A program made the position numbers and the translations under genes. This document shows, piece after piece, positions 51,909 to 60,992 of a DNA stretch of 64,000 nt (position 1 is its first letter; every line of letters begins with the position of its first letter). Source of the DNA: JBBTDV01 sp038042605 (GTDB lineage Bacteria; Bdellovibrionota; UBA1018); NCBI GenBank assembly GCA_964358645.1, contig CAYHPW010000006.1, forward strand, positions 18,692 to 82,691, in the 5' to 3' direction. The notes beneath the pieces were generated by a model that did no database searches, was not told the DNA's origin, and was given only the letters and a program-made list of their open reading frames with translations.

Positions 51909-52229
51909 TTAATATCGCGCAATAAAGTTGTTAGTCATATGCGAGGCCCCGTAGACCTGCATGGCAGCAAGCCCGTTATGGCTTTTACATCTTAAAGTGA
52001 TATTAGCGGAATCAGTCGATGATCCTCCCAAAGTCCAAGCGTACTCATGGTGATATTCAAGTAGCCTGGTTTCACCGCATCTTTTACCACCGCGACTCGT
52101 GTAGCTACATCGCCCTTGATCGCGCTGCCACACTATGCCCCTAACCGTCTGTGGAATGTAGCGTGAATCAGTGGGTGGCGACTTGGTGGTGAGTTCGGAA
52201 TTGTTGGTAAGACAAGCCTTTGTAGCCAC
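51909..52229 (-). pseudogene. HNH nuclease remnant (copy 3, C-terminal domain only)
   Basis: The frame gives TDSRYIPQTVRGIVWQRDQGR, GKRCGETRLLEYHHEYAWTLGG and NITLRCKSHN, nearly the same as the end of the 48942 protein. The N-terminal and central domains are absent; a TAA stops the frame shortly upstream. The gene starts here only from a GTG without a ribosome binding site. It looks like a 5'-truncated paralogue. Its 3' end lies 3 bp from the opposing AAA_14 gene. Confidence 0.65.
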
Positions 52230-52278
52230 ACTGTCTGCTTTGGCTTTGCTAGCTGGACACAGTAATGCTTTTACGCAA

Positions 52279-52563
52279 TCACTTCGCGCACATGATCATT
52301 TCGCTGCCATTCATCTCATGCTCCACGCAGGAGTACTGGATGAAGGCGTTGTTCGGCAGGTAGATCTTAACCTGAACCTTATCCTGATCTGGCCAGCCCT
52401 TAACGCCGAGAAATCCGTCGACCACGGTGTGGTTTTCTTCCTGTCCGAATTTTTCGAGAGCTGCTTCAATGGCTTTACCGGTACCACCTACTTTATTGCC
52501 ATGGGCGAAAGCAACCACTGGAATTGCTGTAAGCATCATCGCAATTAATATTTTAGTCTTCAT
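52279..52563 (-). CDS. Small exported protein of unknown function
   Basis: AGGAGAAATGTAAATG precedes the start at 52563. The 94-residue product has a signal peptide (MKTKILIAMMLTAIPVVAFA) and a short mature domain with two cysteines near the C-terminus (YSCVEHEM, IMCAK). No recognised family. It is last of three minus-strand exported-protein genes. Confidence 0.65.
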   Translation of the reverse strand: MKTKILIAMMLTAIPVVAFAHGNKVGGTGKAIEAALEKFGQEENHTVVDGFLGVKGWPDQDKVQVKIYLPNNAFIQYSCVEHEMNGSEMIMCAK

Positions 52564-52609
52564 TTACATTTCTCCTTACTTTATCAGTTAAACCTCATCA
52601 CGAGGTTAT

Positions 52610-53176
52610 TTATCCGTTTGGCTCACTTGTAGAACAGAGCATGACGCCCGGTTCGTTGTTTCTAAAACTTTTATCACAAGGTTCATTTGTAATCGGCGCG
52701 ATTGGCGATCCTGGTTCGTCGTCTCCACCTGGCTCTCCAGTAGGCGTTGCTGAGGGTATCGGGTTTGGGACGCCCTCATGTTCATTAGCGCCGTTCTTGA
52801 TCCAGGTTGAGATTGCCAATATATCTTTTTCGGAAAGACGCCCCATCATTTTTGGCATCGCACCGCTCTTAACGACGGTATAGAGACTGCTCCGATCAGG
52901 GTGTCCTGGCACAATGAGTGGTGGAAAATGTTTCTGACCCATCACGCCCTCAAAAGTGCTCAAATCAAGGCCATGTGGAGAGTTCGGGCCGCTGTGACAG
53001 CTCAGGCATTTCGGAACGAGGATCTTTTCACGTATTGATGCATATGTGGGTCGTGTTTCGTCTGCCGCCAGAGCTGGCTCCTTGATGTCCTTGATACCTT
53101 GGAACTCTGAGTTGCAGGAAATGAAGGAGAAAACTACTACTAGCAGCGCCGCCCTACAGATGGATTCGTTTGTCAT
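52610..53176 (-). CDS. Cytochrome c-like lipoprotein
   Basis: The likely start is the ATG at 53176, placing a lipobox (FSFISC) at the end of a short signal peptide. A heme c motif KCLSCHSG lies in the middle, with GAMPKMMGRLSEKDILAISTWIKNGA downstream, providing a candidate axial Met. This layout matches the single-heme cytochrome domains of exported lipoproteins. Redox partners are unknown. The C-terminal tail is Pro/Gly/Glu-rich with cysteines. GAGAATGAAAAC precedes it, without a strong ribosome binding site. Confidence 0.75.
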   Translation of the reverse strand: MTNESICRAALLVVVFSFISCNSEFQGIKDIKEPALAADETRPTYASIREKILVPKCLSCHSGPNSPHGLDLSTFEGVMGQKHFPPLIVPGHPDRSSLYTVVKSGAMPKMMGRLSEKDILAISTWIKNGANEHEGVPNPIPSATPTGEPGGDDEPGSPIAPITNEPCDKSFRNNEPGVMLCSTSEPNG

Positions 53177-53199
53177 GTTGTTTTCATTCTCCATATTAG

Positions 53200-53667
53200 T
53201 TAGAGCTGGCCCCTGTTCACGGCCAATAAATCACGGAGTGCCTGCCTGGTTTGCACGTATTGTCTGTAAACACTCGGTAAGTCGTAATTAGTATCGTAGA
53301 GATACCTTTCAACATCGACCCAAACGCCGCGAAGCGCCTGGATTTCATATGCACAATTACCATCACTGTGATCAAGAGGCTTAATAATCTCACCTGGCTC
53401 ATTGCCTTGAAGATTATCGCCCGGCTCACCCGGGAGCCCTCCTGAACCGCCTGCGCAAAGCCCGGCCTTCTCTGCCTGCATGGCGAATCTTTGTACTGAA
53501 TATTTCACTTGATACCTGAGCCAGCTCATCTGAACGATCTCATTCAGCTCTTGAGCTTCACTGCGCAGGCGTGAGGCTGGATTTAAATCGCCATGATCTG
53601 CGTATGTGTTAGCAAGAGACCCCATGGAAAACATGACTGACAAACAAATGATTACAGATAATTTCAT
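53200..53667 (-). CDS. Exported hypothetical protein
   Basis: AAGGGGAT lies before the start at 53667. The 155-residue product has a signal peptide ending near ANTYA. It is helical, with a Gly/Pro/Glu-rich loop (about 75-92) and two cysteines. It is 5 to 23 bp upstream of the cytochrome gene, so the two are probably co-transcribed. No family recognised. Confidence 0.65.
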   Translation of the reverse strand: MKLSVIICLSVMFSMGSLANTYADHGDLNPASRLRSEAQELNEIVQMSWLRYQVKYSVQRFAMQAEKAGLCAGGSGGLPGEPGDNLQGNEPGEIIKPLDHSDGNCAYEIQALRGVWVDVERYLYDTNYDLPSVYRQYVQTRQALRDLLAVNRGQL

Positions 53668-53816
53668 TTTTATCCCCTTCGAGTAAGAACGTTAAATTAG
53701 TAACAAGTGCGACTCAGCAATGTCAGTGCCAGTTTGTAACGATCCATAAAAAAATCCTAAGACTATGACTTCATGAAATTTAATATGTGGAGATTGATTA
53801 CCTCATTCAGGTAAGC

Positions 53817-53835
53817 AGTGGGGACAAGTGGGGAC
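53817..53835. repeat. Tandem pair of AGTGGGGAC
   Basis: AGTGGGGAC occurs twice, separated by one base, in the spacer between divergent genes. It could be an operator or a fragment of a dispersed repeat. It is too short to decide. Confidence 0.35.
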
Positions 53836-53956
53836 TGTTCCTAGGGGAAGGTGTCAGAGTGGTACTGCAGAATCATCAATCTAGTCGCCAAAATTATCGC
53901 AGCAGTCTTACATATGAGTAATTGCCTATCTGGCGGAGACCACTATAATCGCCGCT

Positions 53957-55933
53957 ATGTTATCTTTTTTGGGCAAAATGAGTAGGTTTGCTTTTTTATT
54001 TTTCCTTGGCGGTGGAATCGCCATTGTGCAAGCCGCTCCAGCTCGGTCCGACTTGATTGCTTCTGAAAAACTATTTGCAACCGCGCAGAACCCCTACTGG
54101 CGAAAGCTGTTGCATTACTCTCATTCCTTTTTATGGAGCGCCCCGCGTGGCGAAGTCGATGGTGAGGGCTTTTATCTTTCGCCAGATGGCCGCACCGATG
54201 CTCTGGCCGAACTTAAGGCAACGATTGTCGCATTGGAAAGTGGCCAGAAAGTTGGCAAGCTTAAGCAGGCTGCGGCTTGCGCGTTCCCCGAGAGATTGCG
54301 GTATTTGAAAAAGGAATTGGGAGTTGCGGTACGCCTTCCTGGAAAAGGGGACTGTCCCGAGTATGATGCGTTCATAGAAAAAATTCAGCCCCAGGGGATA
54401 GCGCTGGTTTTTTCATCAGCTTTTGCTGACAGCCCTGGTTCAATGTTCGGACATACCTTTTTAAAAGTGAAGAGTGGGAGGAAGTCCGATCTCTTGGATT
54501 ACGGCATCAGCTTTGCCGCGACCGTTCCACCCAAGGATGGGGGATTGTTGTACGTGGTGTTTGGCTTGATGGGTGGTTATGCCGGGCAGTTTTCGTTTTT
54601 GCCGTACCATCAAAAGGTGCAGGAGTATGTCAATTCCGAAAGCAGGGACCTCTGGGAGTATACGCTCAATCTTTCGGCCGAGGAGAGTCTGCGTCTGGTC
54701 AATCATCTCTGGGAGTTGGAGTCCAATTCGTGGTTTGACTATTATTTTATTGGCAAAAACTGCTCTTATCAGCTGCTTACTGCTCTTGAGGTTGCCAAGC
54801 CTGAGTGGGATCTGTCTTCGGGATGGTTTTATGTGGTCCCCGCTGAGACGTTAAAAAGGGTACTTGAAGTTCCGGGCGCTGCTACTCAGGTTCGTTATCG
54901 GCCTTCTTTGCGAAGAAAAATGATTCAAGGCATGGGTCTGCTTTCAAAAGATGAAAAGGAGGAATTCGCAAGCCTCATCAGTGGGCGCCGCGAGGATCCT
55001 CGAGAGGATACCAAGGATATTAAGGATCCTAAGGAGATCAACTCTCCGGCCGTTCTTTCGGTCGCCATTCAGTATGTCCAGTACCACCGCGCCGAAAGCG
55101 TTAATGAAGTACGTACCGATCTCCTCTCCCTTTGGAACAAGGTTCTCGAGCGTCGGGCTGAACTCGGCGCAGTGCCTGATCCTGTTGCGCTTGAGGTGGT
55201 TGCCTATCAGGAGCCGCCAGTCGATCAGCCCCAGATGGGGCATGGGCCATTACGAGTCGGTTTGGGCCATGGAGTTGGTGTTCGCGATGGGCAGAGCGCT
55301 CTGGGGTTTGAGGAGCTACATATTAAATTTGCGTACCATGACCTCCTGAATAGTGATTTGGGTTATCTGCCATTTTCAGAAATTAATTTCCCAAATCTTA
55401 CATTTAGGTATCAGCCGCGAGAGGGCAGCCTTTCGCTCGAGCGGTTTCAGTTTGCCAGAATGGTTTCGATTTTCCCGCTGGGATTTCTTGAGAAGCGCTG
55501 GTCTTGGAAGATGGATGCTGGAATCGAGGCTCCCAAGGATTTAGCTTGCGAAGGTTGCCACGTTTTTCACGCCGGAATGGCCTGGGGGGCCTCTCTCGAT
55601 ATTTGGCGGGGACGGACGGTTGGCTACGGTCTCGCGGGGGCATTTTTTGATTTCGGCAGCGGCCTGGCGCGGTCTTTTCGTCTGGGGCCCACTGCTGAGG
55701 CTGGATTCTTGTCTAACCCGTGGCAGCCTTACAAAATCAGGATCGAGGGCAAGCTCTATGTCGATCCCTTTCAGCCTTATCGATCACTGTTGTTTTCAAA
55801 ATGGGGTGTGGATCAATCCTTTTCCTGGAATTCACATTGGGAAACACGGCTGGAGGCTCAGCTTGTTCTTGCCATGGTGGGAGCCCCGCAGCCCTATAGT
55901 GAAGCAAAATTTTCCGTTCAATATTATTTTTAA
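53957..55933 (+). CDS. DUF4105 (Lnb N-terminal) periplasmic protein
   Basis: The 658-residue protein has a signal peptide ending near VQAAPA. The DUF4105 core spans about 120-310: ALVFSSAFADSPGSMFGHTFLKV, LLDYGISFAATVP, FGLMGGYAGQFSFLPYH, RDLWEYTLNLS and YYFIGKNCSYQLL. The C-terminal ~230 residues look beta-rich and end in QYYF, like an outer-membrane barrel. The conserved His and Cys of DUF4105 suggest an NlpC/P60-like peptidase fold; the biochemical role is unknown. First of three co-directional genes with DUF3015 and a hydrolase. Confidence 0.85.
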   Translation: MLSFLGKMSRFAFLFFLGGGIAIVQAAPARSDLIASEKLFATAQNPYWRKLLHYSHSFLWSAPRGEVDGEGFYLSPDGRTDALAELKATIVALESGQKVGKLKQAAACAFPERLRYLKKELGVAVRLPGKGDCPEYDAFIEKIQPQGIALVFSSAFADSPGSMFGHTFLKVKSGRKSDLLDYGISFAATVPPKDGGLLYVVFGLMGGYAGQFSFLPYHQKVQEYVNSESRDLWEYTLNLSAEESLRLVNHLWELESNSWFDYYFIGKNCSYQLLTALEVAKPEWDLSSGWFYVVPAETLKRVLEVPGAATQVRYRPSLRRKMIQGMGLLSKDEKEEFASLISGRREDPREDTKDIKDPKEINSPAVLSVAIQYVQYHRAESVNEVRTDLLSLWNKVLERRAELGAVPDPVALEVVAYQEPPVDQPQMGHGPLRVGLGHGVGVRDGQSALGFEELHIKFAYHDLLNSDLGYLPFSEINFPNLTFRYQPREGSLSLERFQFARMVSIFPLGFLEKRWSWKMDAGIEAPKDLACEGCHVFHAGMAWGASLDIWRGRTVGYGLAGAFFDFGSGLARSFRLGPTAEAGFLSNPWQPYKIRIEGKLYVDPFQPYRSLLFSKWGVDQSFSWNSHWETRLEAQLVLAMVGAPQPYSEAKFSVQYYF

Positions 55934-55994
55934 AGTTGTATCGGGCGGCTTTGACTCATATAATTATTTCTTCAACTAAAAAGGAGCTCAAAAG

Positions 55995-56534
55995 ATGATC
56001 AAATCAGTAGTTAGGTTATTGTTAGTGACGGGTTTATGTTTAGGCGTTTGTGGTATTTCCTGGGCGGCTGAGAAAAATAGAAAAGTGGACAGTGTTGTTG
56101 AAGATGTCTCTCCAAACCAGGGAAGCGATAGTTGTGGCCTTGGCTGGCAAGTATCGGATAAGAAGACTCTCATGGGTACTTGCACGCGTGGTACAACCAA
56201 CGCGTATCTGAGTCCCAGCTGGAGCATGACTACCGGGACCAGCGGATGTAAGAAACACGATTTTGCCAAGAAGGATGAAGAGGCTGTTAAATATGTCGCT
56301 TCAAACTACTACCCTCTGCGTGCGGAAATGGCACAGGGGCAGGGTGAATATTTGGTAGGGCTTGCCAGGGTTATGGGGTGCGATGACGCCGCAGCCAGCA
56401 ATCTGGGTGGCCTGACACAGAGAAACTTCAAGACGATTACTCAGGGCGCGGATGCTTACGAGACATTGCAGAATGTCAAGAGAGAGATCCAAAAGAGCCC
56501 TGCCATGGCCAATGGCTGTGGGTTGACTGGTTGA
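55995..56534 (+). CDS. DUF3015 family exported protein
   Basis: AAGGAGC precedes the ATG. A signal peptide ends near SWAAEK. The mature part carries the DUF3015 pattern: SCGLGWQV, TTNAYLSPSWSMTTGTSGCK, and a C-terminal helical region. Function unknown. It commonly occurs beside DUF4105 genes, as here, so the two may act together in the envelope (inference from genome context). Length (179) is typical. Confidence 0.8.
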   Translation: MIKSVVRLLLVTGLCLGVCGISWAAEKNRKVDSVVEDVSPNQGSDSCGLGWQVSDKKTLMGTCTRGTTNAYLSPSWSMTTGTSGCKKHDFAKKDEEAVKYVASNYYPLRAEMAQGQGEYLVGLARVMGCDDAAASNLGGLTQRNFKTITQGADAYETLQNVKREIQKSPAMANGCGLTG

Positions 56535-56629
56535 TTTAAAGACGTTTAGACGGATTTGTTATGAAGGGAAGGGACGTACTTGTTCTTAAGGAACTGGGCT
56601 CGTCCCTTTTCTATTTTTTGGGAAGGACG

Positions 56630-57460
56630 ATGCTTGTGCTAAGCTTCTTGGCCACGCTGACGGGCTGTTCGCATCTTTTTTACCAGAACTCGCATCAACT
56701 TTATTCTGATCCAAGAAAGGCGGGTTTTTCTTTCCATGAAGTTTCATTTCAGGCCAAGGATGGTCAACACCTTTACGGCTGGTACTTCCCGGCCGTGGTT
56801 AAGCCCGGAGACTTGGTCAAGGGAACCATCATACAGTTCCATGGCAATGCAGAGAACATGAGTTCACACTATGCATCGCTCGTTTGGGTAATTCGCAGTG
56901 GTTATAATTTTCTTACATTTGATTACCGTGGATACGGCAGAAATGCAGGGGATCCGAATCAGGAGGGCGTCAACGCCGATGCAGTGGCTGCTATTCGTTA
57001 TGTGCTTGACCGGGAGCCGGCTCACGAATCAAAAACGCGAGATATAGTGCTGTACGGGCAAAGTCTTGGGGGAGCTGTGGTTCTCCGCGCATTGGAAGAA
57101 GTGCCCAATAAATCGCGGATTCGGGCGGTTATTGTGGACTCTGCTTTTTTTTCCTATCGTGCAATGGCTTGCGCCGCGCTGGCGCGCTCTTGGCTGACCT
57201 ACTTCTTCCAGCCGCTGACTTATCTGCTAGTTTCGGACGCGTATAGTCCCGAGAAGTCAATCGCGCGTGTATCACCACTTCCTCTGCTTGTTATTCATGG
57301 CGACCACGACTCAGTAGTGCCGTTTGAACTCGGAAAGGGTATTTTTGAGCGCTCGCGCGAGCCGCATGAGTTTTGGCAGGTTAAATCAGGGCAGCATATC
57401 CAGGTCATGGATGATCCAGTCTATCGCGAACGGCTGTTAAAGTATCTGGATACCCGCTAA
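56630..57460 (+). CDS. Alpha/beta hydrolase lipoprotein
   Basis: The start at 56630 is chosen because GGAAGGA precedes it and it gives a lipobox (ATLTGC) after a short signal peptide; an in-frame ATG lies at 56561. The fold is BEM46/YfhR-like: oxyanion region QFHGNAENM, nucleophile Ser in YGQSLGGAVVL, Asp in VIHGDHDSVVP and His in KSGQHIQ. Substrate unknown. It is third in the DUF4105-DUF3015 set, 95 bp downstream of DUF3015. Confidence 0.8.
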   Translation: MLVLSFLATLTGCSHLFYQNSHQLYSDPRKAGFSFHEVSFQAKDGQHLYGWYFPAVVKPGDLVKGTIIQFHGNAENMSSHYASLVWVIRSGYNFLTFDYRGYGRNAGDPNQEGVNADAVAAIRYVLDREPAHESKTRDIVLYGQSLGGAVVLRALEEVPNKSRIRAVIVDSAFFSYRAMACAALARSWLTYFFQPLTYLLVSDAYSPEKSIARVSPLPLLVIHGDHDSVVPFELGKGIFERSREPHEFWQVKSGQHIQVMDDPVYRERLLKYLDTR

Positions 57461-57534
57461 GGTGGCGACTTGGCAGGAATACGCATATACACAGTGGAAT
57501 TAGGTATTGTTAATTATGGCCATATACAGCGGCA

Positions 57535-58677
57535 TTAGCGGTTACTAACTGTTGCAAATGCGTCTATGAACCCAGCGCCTTGCTGCGCGGAAGGTAGGCC
57601 TATATCTCTTCCTACCAATCCAATGCCACTGGTAGAAATCATCAGCGCGGCCACTCCTGAGACATGCGGGGCAGCCATGCTGGTCCCGCTGTAGGTGGCG
57701 TAGCTGCTACCCTTTACCGTGGAATAAACACTCACACCCGGTGCTGTAAAATCAACTTCAGGCCCGAAATTGCTGAACCAGGCAAACTTCATTGCCGAAT
57801 CAACAGCACTCACGGCGATTACTTCCTGGTATCTTGCCGGATACGAGACCTGCGTGCTTTCATTGCCGGCCGCCGCGACCACCTTAAGCCCGGCATTAGA
57901 AGCATCGATAATAGCGTTATGTAAAATGGTTGAATCAGATGGTCCACCCAAACTTAAGTTCACAACTCTCGCCCCGTGGTTCACGCAGGAGCGGATTCCC
58001 TCAGCGATGGCTGAGTTATAACCAGATCCCTGTCTGTTAAGAACTTTTGTTGCAAAGATCGCTGACTGCGGCGCCACGCCCACAGCGCCTATCCCGTTAT
58101 CAATAGCCGCGATGGTGCCGGCGACATGGGTGCCATGACCGTTGTCGTCAGCCCACGCTGAAGGATTGATCCTGCCTTTAATTGAAACAAAATTTTCACC
58201 ACCAATGATATTTGACCAAAGATCGGGGTGATCAGGTTGCACACCGGTATCAACCACACACACGGTCGCACCGCCGCCACGGGTGATTAAAAAAGCTTCA
58301 GGAGCTGATACTGCTGAAACCCCCCAAGGAATGCTCTGAGGTGGCTGCGTTGTTGAAGATCCACCGCCCTTACCGTTTACACGCACACCAAGTGTCTGGA
58401 CCATGCCATCTATCTCTATAATCGCACCAGGGTGTTTGGCCTTGAGCTTGTTTGCGGCTCCGGTCGGAAGGTGGGCAATAAAAGCCTTATGATAGCGCAA
58501 ATCCTCACCCAGCGTACCATTTGCAACCACGACATCTTTTTTCATTTTTACGATATCCGTACCTTGTAAGACATATCTAACCCCGAATGGTTTCGCGGCC
58601 GCGGTGGTTTCAATATTACATAATGCAGCTATAAATAAAACACATACTGAAAACAAATTTCTTGAATTAATAATCAT
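57535..58677 (-). CDS. Secreted subtilisin-like serine protease (S8)
   Basis: GGAGGAGTTGTC before the ATG at 58677 sets the start; a longer frame to 58758 has no support. A signal peptide (about 1-28) and a short inhibitor-like propeptide (about 30-95) precede the catalytic domain. The triad is visible: Asp in CVVDTGVQPDHPDL, His in NGHGTHVAGT, Ser in YSGTSMAAPHVSG, and oxyanion Asn in AAGNEST. Such enzymes digest protein outside the cell or in the periplasm. Monocistronic. Confidence 0.95.
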   Translation of the reverse strand: MIINSRNLFSVCVLFIAALCNIETTAAAKPFGVRYVLQGTDIVKMKKDVVVANGTLGEDLRYHKAFIAHLPTGAANKLKAKHPGAIIEIDGMVQTLGVRVNGKGGGSSTTQPPQSIPWGVSAVSAPEAFLITRGGGATVCVVDTGVQPDHPDLWSNIIGGENFVSIKGRINPSAWADDNGHGTHVAGTIAAIDNGIGAVGVAPQSAIFATKVLNRQGSGYNSAIAEGIRSCVNHGARVVNLSLGGPSDSTILHNAIIDASNAGLKVVAAAGNESTQVSYPARYQEVIAVSAVDSAMKFAWFSNFGPEVDFTAPGVSVYSTVKGSSYATYSGTSMAAPHVSGVAALMISTSGIGLVGRDIGLPSAQQGAGFIDAFATVSNR

Positions 58678-59286
58678 GACAACTCCTCCAGATATCTCTG
58701 GTTCGCAGGTTCGCAACGAATACGCTACGCGACACCAACCGCATGTACATGTAATCACGACACACGTTATAGGTGGTTCTATTTAACATGAGTATAAATA
58801 ATCTTATCTTGTTTATAAAATGTACAGATTTTTTTAACTCAGTTTACAGTTAACGATCAGCCGACCGCTGACAGCGGACAACTGAATGCATGGGATATGC
58901 GGGCGGCGCACGCAAATAACATAGAAAGGAAGAACTATTATGAATCAAAAAGCAGATAAGTTCATATTCGATCAAAATTCCGCCGCCTGCCCGCAACACA
59001 TGCATTGCTCCATCTCGTCCGTAGCGAGATTCAAGCTGGAATGCGTGCTGGTTTCGGCGTGATTTTCGATGACGTTTCTGAAAAAAAGATAGTCAAACAT
59101 TGTTGTTTGATCACTACAGAGTGACCATTGAAGTGAATAAAGGCAAGATTTCTTATTCGGTTCATGAGGTCGAAAACAGGAAGACAGGGACTTAAAAACT
59201 GCCTGCTGACGGCCTAGAGCCGATGACTAAAGCCGAGCTGTTTTAGTAAATATGCTCAAGCTCTATTCGCCTGATGGGGCTTTGAA
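58678..59286. other. Region with decayed coding fragments
   Basis: Between the protease and the VOC fragment no intact gene is seen. An ATG at 58940 begins a ~40-codon peptide, and a later frame reads VTIEVNKGKISYSVHEVENRKTG, which looks like a broken piece of an unidentified protein. Frames change every ~100 bp, as expected for decay. Confidence 0.4.
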
Positions 59287-59490
59287 ATGAATCTAAACAC
59301 TGTGCCAAGCCATGTTGCTATTCTTGTTCCTTCTGTTCGTAAGGCCGCACAACATCTCCATCAATTTGGTTTCCAGATTGGTCAAGAAGAAGTTTTGGAT
59401 GGAGAAGGAACAAGAGAAGTCTATGTTGAACGTGAAAAGGGCGATTCACTACTTCTTGCGGAAGAAAGGAAATCAGGGTACTCCAACTAA
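59287..59490 (+). pseudogene. Truncated VOC/glyoxalase-family gene
   Basis: The 67 codons encode SHVAILVPSVRKAAQHLHQFGFQIGQEEVLDGEGTREVYVE, the first half of a VOC-family domain. Normal members have ~130 residues, and the second beta-alpha-beta unit is missing. The gene is cut just before the 59567 gene. Confidence 0.6.
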
Positions 59491-59566
59491 ACTAACGCCC
59501 TGTCGCCAGGGGGATTTTGCCCCGGCCAAGACTGGGGAGATTTCAATTGGTCGCCGGGGGTCATCT

Positions 59567-60337
59567 ATGTTTTTGCTTAATATTCCTCTTTCACTTATCG
59601 CAACAATGTTGCTCTTTGGCATCCTCGCTTTCTATTTCATGGGTGTAAAAATAGCTAAATTCAAGAAGCTACGTGATCCCGAATCGAAAGCTGACGGTGT
59701 GGGCCCACTGGAAGGCGCGCTGCTGGGTTTATTGGCGTTGCTGCTCTCATTTACTTTTGGCCAGTCTGCCTCACGGTTTGATGACAGAAGAGCGCTCATA
59801 ATTCAAGAATCCAACGACATCGGTACAGTTATTTTACGATCCGACTTATATCCTGATGCAATAGGGGCACGTTTCAAGGAAGATCTCAAAAAGTATGTTG
59901 AAAAAAGAATCGTTTACTACCACTCCATTGATGAAGAGAAAATCAATCGTGCACGCGTCGAAGCCGAAGAGATTTCAACTCGTCTTTGGAAAATGGCTGT
60001 GACACTTTCCAAGAACTCTCCAAACATAATTCGCGACAACCAGATGATTCCGGCATTGAATGCCATGATTGATATTGTAACCAGTCGAGACGCGAGCAGG
60101 CTTGCTAGTGTTCCCAGCTTGATTGTTTACTTGCTAGTCAGCCTCATTGTACTTGGCAGTTTTATCGTGGGATATAGTAGAAAAACCAAAAAGCACGACT
60201 GGGTCATTTTAAGCATGTACGCTTTCATGACGACAGCAACAACATGTGCCATCCTTGATCTGGATCGACCCCGGCAAGGGATGATTGAGACAGCCGTTAC
60301 GCATGAAAAAATTAGCAGTTTATTGAGTTATTTCTAA
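59567..60337 (+). CDS. DUF4239/bestrophin-like membrane protein
   Basis: The start is ATG 59567, six bases after GGGGG; a longer open frame to 59312 runs through the VOC fragment in another frame and is rejected. The product (256 residues) has two N-terminal membrane helices (about 6-25 and 45-65) flanking a GPLEGALLGLLALLLSFTFGQSASRF block, a cytoplasmic or periplasmic helical domain, then two C-terminal helices. This is the DUF4239 pattern. Function unknown. It is convergent with the ankyrin gene, overlapping it by 18 bp. Confidence 0.7.
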   Translation: MFLLNIPLSLIATMLLFGILAFYFMGVKIAKFKKLRDPESKADGVGPLEGALLGLLALLLSFTFGQSASRFDDRRALIIQESNDIGTVILRSDLYPDAIGARFKEDLKKYVEKRIVYYHSIDEEKINRARVEAEEISTRLWKMAVTLSKNSPNIIRDNQMIPALNAMIDIVTSRDASRLASVPSLIVYLLVSLIVLGSFIVGYSRKTKKHDWVILSMYAFMTTATTCAILDLDRPRQGMIETAVTHEKISSLLSYF

Positions 60338-60976
60338 GAGCTTGGCATAGTCACCAATGCGTCCATGAGCGATTTCTAGCATCTTTTCAATCCAAGGATG
60401 CCGAGCATAATCCGTCGCCGTTCGGTAAGAATTATCATGAGCATCTAAGTCTACATTACCCTTTGCATTGCTTAGGATAACGGCGACAGCACGAACACAA
60501 TTGGACTCGACTGCGTTTATCAAAGGCGTACGGCCATAATAATCGGCGTGATTCGCATTAGCACCCACCTTGAGGAGCGCCTCGACGATGCGATAGTTGC
60601 AATCATCAGCAGCTTTGAGAAGTGGGGTTCTGTCCATATCGTCAGTGGTATTTGGATCGGCACCCAGCTCAATCAAGCGCAATGAGGCTTTCACTCTTCC
60701 GAATAGAATCGAATAATACAAAGCAGTCTCACCGTACTCCGCTCGTCCGTTTACATCAGCTCCTTGCTGGATAAGGCTTTCGATTCTGGAAATGCGGCCA
60801 TACTTGGCCTCGTGCCGGAGCATCTGATTCAGAAACTCCTTGCTCCCTACGTCGATAATTCCGAACATTCCTGACTGGTCACCGATGGAGATTGAAACTG
60901 ATTCTCCGGCCATTACCATCTGAGAACAACCAGCCAACAACACCGCCAAACCGAGATGAACAAAACCGTACTTCAT
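60320..60976 (-). CDS. Ankyrin-repeat lipoprotein, end of the ECF operon
   Basis: GGAGGCAGTT before the ATG at 60976 sets the start, giving a lipobox (LLAGC) at about residue 17; a frame to 61030 is longer but unsupported. About four ankyrin units follow (GADVNGRAEYGETALYYSI; GADPNTTDDMDRTPLLKAA; GANANHADYYGRTPLINAV). It is probably a periplasmic protein-binding lipoprotein. It lies 16 bp after the second secretin N-domain gene, so it belongs to that operon. Confidence 0.8.
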   Translation of the reverse strand: MKYGFVHLGLAVLLAGCSQMVMAGESVSISIGDQSGMFGIIDVGSKEFLNQMLRHEAKYGRISRIESLIQQGADVNGRAEYGETALYYSILFGRVKASLRLIELGADPNTTDDMDRTPLLKAADDCNYRIVEALLKVGANANHADYYGRTPLINAVESNCVRAVAVILSNAKGNVDLDAHDNSYRTATDYARHPWIEKMLEIAHGRIGDYAKLLEITQ

Positions 60977-60992
60977 AACTGCCTCCAAACTA

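Noticed and set aside
59312..59566. N-terminal extension of the DUF4239 gene
   Set aside because: This stretch is the VOC fragment read in another frame; the ATG at 59567 has a ribosome binding site and begins the membrane helix.
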